A stretch of DNA of 64,000 bases from assembly GCF_002940205.1 (NCBI RefSeq), contig NZ_MDSK01000022.1, positions 1-64,000 on the forward strand, written 5' to 3'. A program made the position numbers and the translations under genes. This DNA is from Xanthomonas arboricola pv. guizotiae. GTDB taxonomy: Bacteria; Pseudomonadota; Gammaproteobacteria; Xanthomonadales; Xanthomonadaceae. The notes under the pieces were generated by a model. That model ran no database searches. It saw only the letters and a list, made by a program, of their open reading frames with translations, and was not told where the DNA came from. Positions 60,638 to 64,000 of this stretch are shown here, one piece after another; the stretch's first letter is position 1; each line of letters opens with the position of its first letter.

Positions 60638-60915
60638 GCGCGGATCTCGACAGTGCCAGCGCCGCGCAAGGTTTCCAGCAACGACGCTACGTCGGTCTCG
60701 ATCCTGGATCGTGTCGTCGCGTAGTCGGCGCACAACCGGTCGCACAGCGCGACGAATGTGCAGGGCGATGCGAGATGCGTCCAGATCTGCTTGCCTATCG
60801 GGTCAAGCGAGAAATACAGCCCGCGCTCAGTGTTCATGACCACCAGCTCTTCGCCCATTTCCGCAGCCAGGCAACCAGGCGCCTGCACGATCAAGGCGTT
60901 CGGATCGATGCGCAT
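60634..60915 (-). CDS. PqqD-like RiPP recognition protein (lasso B1 type)
   Basis: A 93-residue PqqD-fold protein: VVMNTERGLYFSLDPIGKQIWTHLA is a clear PqqD/RRE signature, and DVASLLETLRGAG ends it. In lasso loci this free RRE domain binds the precursor leader and presents it to the protease. It is 72 bp after the methyltransferase and overlaps the next gene. Confidence 0.85.
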   Translation of the reverse strand: MRIDPNALIVQAPGCLAAEMGEELVVMNTERGLYFSLDPIGKQIWTHLASPCTFVALCDRLCADYATTRSRIETDVASLLETLRGAGTVEIRA

Positions 60916-60987
60916 GGCGAGTCATCCGCTTGAGGAGTTGAAACCTTAACCGGGAAACGTCTTCCTTGGAAGGAGCATAGGGCGGCC

Positions 60988-61746
60988 TCAAACGCCAGCA
61001 GCGACCCGGTCACTTGGGTGTTCGCGGCGACGAAACACCACCTCGTCATCTGACTGAACGGGCAGGCGTCGATTGTCTGGGCCGAACAGCGGGGTGTCCG
61101 CTTGTGCAGCTAGCGGAAGGCGGAGGACTGGGTCGAACCAGCGCGCTGCGGCGGTATCTCGAAGGCGGAAATTTGCGTGCCGCAGCATCAACAATCCGCC
61201 AGGGCGCAGGCAGCGGGCGAAGTCCAGCAACTGCGCCTGCACATCTTCGAATCGGATCAAGTGGTCGCAACGTTCGCCCTGGTGTGAAGCCAGATCGCCG
61301 CGGCGCAAGACCGCCAGGCAGAAGATCGCATCGTAGGACGCGGCGGTTTCACGCGCCGTACTGCCAGCCAGGCGAAACTGAATGGCAGAGTCCGGTTGCC
61401 TTTGAAGCCGGAGGTTGCAGGCCGCAATATGGCCGGGATGGATATCCAATCCCGTGATGGCAGCTTCCGGGAAGTAACTGCGTAATGTGAAGACTTCTTC
61501 GCCGCTGGAACAGCCGAACGACAACAGGCGCAGGTTCCCAGTCGCTCCCAAGGTGTCCTGCGCAAAGGCAAACAACGTGGGATAGCGATCCATGGCGGTA
61601 GTGCCGTAATCCTGGAAAACGGACGCGGCCGAGGTCAGGCGCAGCCAGGTATACGTTCGGCTTTCACGGTCGCGCAGCGCGCGATACAGCTGCTTCGCCC
61701 ACGAGAAGTGGGCCAACCTGCGCCAATGGGGCAGAAGTCGGCTCAT
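60988..61746 (-). CDS. class I SAM methyltransferase, CheR-like
   Basis: A 252-residue protein. LRLLSFGCSSGEEVFTLRSY (about residue 73 on) is the SAM motif in its CheR-like form. ITGLDIHPGHI holds the acidic residue, YDAIFCLAVLRRGD the post-motif, and LRPGGLLMLRHANF ends the fold. It heads the leftward PqqD-kinase-sulfotransferase run and is divergent from the precursor gene. Confidence 0.82.
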   Translation of the reverse strand: MSRLLPHWRRLAHFSWAKQLYRALRDRESRTYTWLRLTSAASVFQDYGTTAMDRYPTLFAFAQDTLGATGNLRLLSFGCSSGEEVFTLRSYFPEAAITGLDIHPGHIAACNLRLQRQPDSAIQFRLAGSTARETAASYDAIFCLAVLRRGDLASHQGERCDHLIRFEDVQAQLLDFARCLRPGGLLMLRHANFRLRDTAAARWFDPVLRLPLAAQADTPLFGPDNRRLPVQSDDEVVFRRREHPSDRVAAGV

Positions 61747-62014
61747 CTATGTGTGGAATCTGCAAAGAGCAGTAGAATGGACCTGGCCGGCCGCAGCAGG
61801 ATGATTGGCGCATCGGATAGGATTGGCACTACCATCGGTCATGGAACAAGCAGCCAGACTGCAGCGGGGATGTTGCTTGAAGCGTAGCCGGTAGCGGCCA
61901 TCAACGACACAGCGTGCTACCGGACACGTGGGACGTACGCGGTTGACACTGCGCGCTGTGCTGGGCGGCGCGTACGCGAGCTGCCGGCGACTTTACAAAA
62001 AACGGGAGTGTGCG

Positions 62015-62170
62015 ATGTACGAGAATGATCAGGCAGTAGCGTCCGATACCTCCTCGCAGACCGAGCGCAAGGTATGGGCGACACCGGTGGTGTCGTTCCT
62101 TGCCATCGATGAGACCGCCAACAATATTTACGCAGGGAACGATGGCGTGGGAAACGGGACCGGTTCCTGA
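62015..62170 (+). CDS. putative lasso-type RiPP precursor peptide
   Basis: A 51-residue peptide. ATG 62015 has GGGAG 6 bases upstream; an in-frame upstream start would give 80 residues but lacks such a site. The leader holds KVWATPVVSFLAIDETA, resembling the lasso leader pattern of aromatic-x-x-Pro, hydrophobics, then Thr at -2. The core would start after Thr-Ala: NNIYAGNDGVGNGTGS, 16 residues, with Asp at position 8 as ring partner. Asn at position 1 is atypical. The cyclase gene starts 19 bp downstream. Confidence 0.75.
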   Translation: MYENDQAVASDTSSQTERKVWATPVVSFLAIDETANNIYAGNDGVGNGTGS

Positions 62171-62189
62171 GTCCGTCTAGTCGATCAAG

Positions 62190-64000
62190 GTGAGCGATTT
62201 CGCGGGGGTGTGGCGTCTCGACGGCGCACCTGTCTCCGCCGTGGATGTGGTGCGTCTCGATCAAGCGCTGGAAGCACGCGGAATCGGCTCGCGGCGTGTC
62301 TGGCACGGTGGCGATATAGCGATCGTCCATCGCCAGCATTACTTCACAGCGGAGGACGCCTGCGAAGCGATGCCATGGGTGGGCGGGACCGGGGCAGTCC
62401 TTGCCGCAGATGTCGTGTTGGCCGCGCGCCGCGAGCTCGCCGCCGCGCTAGGTGAGCCTCCCAGCAGCTGTAGTCCCGATGGCGCCTTGTTGCTGGAGGC
62501 CTTGCAGCGTTGGGATATCGACGCGTTGCCACGTGTGCATGGGTCCTTTGCGCTTGCGTTGTATCGGCCCGACCAGCGCCGGTTGTTGCTGGCCCGCGAT
62601 CCAGTGGGTATCCGCGCGTTGTTCGTGCATCGTGGCCCGAACCTGATCGCGTTTTCCACCCGTTTACGGGCGCTGCTGGCGTTGCCGGAGATTCCCTCGG
62701 ATCTTGATGAGCAGGCGCTGGCCGGGCAACTCGTCATGGACAGAACGCGGGCGACGCGCACGATCTATCGCTCTATCGACCGGGTGCCGATGGCACATGT
62801 CCTGAACATGACGCAGGAATGGACGCGCGTGCAGCGATGGTGGTCGCTGCCGCAAGCCGGTGTCTTGCATTTGCGCAACGATGAGGAGGTCGAAGAGGCC
62901 GCCGCTGAGGTACTGGATCTGGCCGTTGCCGACTCCCTGCGTGCGCCCGGTCGTGTCGCCATGTGCCTGACGGGTGGCCTCGATAGTACGTCGGTCGCTC
63001 TTTCCGCCGCGCGTCAACACACCGCTGCGCCACTTCTTGCTTTCACGCGGTTCCCGCAGGCGGCGACTGCAGCGCCCAACGCACGCCACTACTATGACGA
63101 ATCGCCGCGTGCCCGCTTGCTGGCCGCCAGCCATCCGGGCATCGACTGGCACATGGTCGGCGACGATGGCCAAGACTGGGGCGAACACGATGCTGAGCGT
63201 TGGCTGCGCGAAGGTGCGCAGCCAACGCGCTCCCCACTGAATATGGCCTGGTTTTTTCCCCTCTATCGTGAGATGGAGGCGTGCGGCTGCAGCGTCCTGA
63301 TCGGTGGCGAGCTAGGCAATGCGTTTTTCAGCAATGACGGCTTGTCCCGGTTGCCGGACTTGCTCCGCGACCGCCAGTGGCGCACGTTGCTGATGCAGAC
63401 GCGTGCGCTGGCGGCCACCGAAGGGTTGAGCGTGCGCAAGGCGCTGCAGCGCCACGTGCTGCGCCCTTTCATGCCGATCGCGGTTATCCGGCGCTGGCAT
63501 GGTCTGCCCGCCGACATATGGATGTGCAACGCCGCTCTGAATCCCCAGTTTGCACGAGAGCTGGATCTGCGCCGTACGTTGGAAATGAGCCGCCACCGGA
63601 TTCTTTTCCGTGCCAACCATCCTTCGCTCGCGGTGCGGCGAGAGTGGTTCCTGAGCGATGCCGTGGCGATGGAGACCTATGGGGTGCTTCGCGCAATGTC
63701 TGGCGTGGATATCCGCATGCCGCTCGCCGACCGGCGCGTCATCGAGTTCTTCGGCAGCCTGCCGCTGGATCAGTTCCTGCGCGATGGCGTCAGCCGATCG
63801 CTGCCGCGTCGGTTGCTCGCCGCACGCGGCGCACCTCCGGAAATTTCCGCCAACCGTCAGGTGGGCGTGCAGCATGGGGACTGGTTCGCGCACCTGAGCG
63901 CGCGGCGCGCCAGCATGCAGCAGCAACTCCACACGCTGCAGGACTCCGCGCTGGCGCGGCGCGTGCTCGACCTGCCGCGACTGCAAGGATTGCTGGACAA
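62190..64000 (+). CDS. asparagine-synthetase-like lasso cyclase (partial, 3' end beyond window)
   Basis: From GTG 62190 (a stop lies four codons earlier in frame) to the window edge, 603 codons stay open. The N-terminus SDFAGVWRLDG is the degenerate glutaminase domain of lasso cyclases, with Cys2 lost. The ATP loop is MCLTGGLDSTS at residues 258-268. RDPVGIRALF and YDESPRARLLA are also typical. It would activate the Asp side chain for ring closure. Lasso cyclases are about 580-630 residues long, so little is missing. Confidence 0.88.
   Translation, partial: MSDFAGVWRLDGAPVSAVDVVRLDQALEARGIGSRRVWHGGDIAIVHRQHYFTAEDACEAMPWVGGTGAVLAADVVLAARRELAAALGEPPSSCSPDGALLLEALQRWDIDALPRVHGSFALALYRPDQRRLLLARDPVGIRALFVHRGPNLIAFSTRLRALLALPEIPSDLDEQALAGQLVMDRTRATRTIYRSIDRVPMAHVLNMTQEWTRVQRWWSLPQAGVLHLRNDEEVEEAAAEVLDLAVADSLRAPGRVAMCLTGGLDSTSVALSAARQHTAAPLLAFTRFPQAATAAPNARHYYDESPRARLLAASHPGIDWHMVGDDGQDWGEHDAERWLREGAQPTRSPLNMAWFFPLYREMEACGCSVLIGGELGNAFFSNDGLSRLPDLLRDRQWRTLLMQTRALAATEGLSVRKALQRHVLRPFMPIAVIRRWHGLPADIWMCNAALNPQFARELDLRRTLEMSRHRILFRANHPSLAVRREWFLSDAVAMETYGVLRAMSGVDIRMPLADRRVIEFFGSLPLDQFLRDGVSRSLPRRLLAARGAPPEISANRQVGVQHGDWFAHLSARRASMQQQLHTLQDSALARRVLDLPRLQGLLD

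Noticed and set aside
61943-61970. Sigma-70 promoter for the precursor (TTGACA at 61943)
   Set aside because: A good -35 hexamer, but no recognisable -10 at 16-18 bp spacing.
61928-62170. 80-residue extended version of the RiPP precursor
   Set aside because: The upstream ATG lacks a ribosome site, and the extra N-terminus is Arg-rich shadow sequence. GGGAG favours ATG 62015.

Overview
The window is a high-GC gammaproteobacterial chromosome segment and almost certainly comes from Xanthomonas. This rests on the beta-ketoadipate and vanillate gene sets, an AraC-type PobR beside pobA, a Clp/CRP-type palindrome, GTAG-type REP repeats, and the IS481 and IS3 elements. I cannot fix the species from sequence alone.

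Layout. 1-93: tail of an IS481-type transposase. 0.3-7.8 kb: ilvD, a Tat-exported GH5 glycosidase, a small Cys-rich protein, a DUF2167 membrane protein, a gamma-carbonic anhydrase and an aromatic-acid MFS importer. 8.0-9.2 kb: an HD-GYP protein. 9.8-13.8 kb: a MarR, outer-membrane channel, SDR and aldehyde dehydrogenase operon that looks like aryl-alcohol/aldehyde (monolignol-type) catabolism. 14.1-16.3 kb: pobR and pobA. 16.5-17.05 kb: a secreted SnoaL-like gene broken by one in-frame stop. 17.2-22.4 kb: glpR, glpD, glpF, glpK. 22.4-25.3 kb: vanA, vanR, vanB. 25.6-32.9 kb: pcaI, J, F, H, G, B, D, C, with an IclR regulator at 34.1 kb. Together these funnel vanillate and 4-hydroxybenzoate through protocatechuate to succinyl-CoA and acetyl-CoA. 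Sites resembling the Pseudomonas PcaR operator lie before both pcaI and the distant MFS gene, so the two loci probably form one regulon.

35-52 kb is housekeeping: a RIO kinase, an esterase, mnmG, a lipoprotein, a PLP lyase, a YdcF-like protein, lpxO, the biotin genes bioB-F-H-SDR-C, comF, ubiA and tRNA-Arg(CCG). The mnmG upstream region holds a perfect TGTGA-N6-TCACA site and two structured, terminator-ended stretches that may be small RNAs. Just past the tRNA, an IS3 element (IS407-like) abuts a phosphatidylserine-decarboxylase-like pseudogene with several frameshifts. This marks a decayed, rearranged junction.

55-64 kb is the most unusual part. It is a putative RiPP locus of lasso-peptide type: a 51-codon precursor, an asparagine-synthetase-like cyclase (running off the window), a PqqD-like recognition protein, an HPr-kinase-like protein, a sulfotransferase, a methyltransferase and a nucleotidyltransferase. 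A tight operon of three tail-collar-domain proteins plus a GNAT acetyltransferase sits inside it. No B2 protease is visible within the window. The predicted core has an atypical Asn at position 1 with Asp at position 8, and three or four candidate tailoring enzymes surround it.
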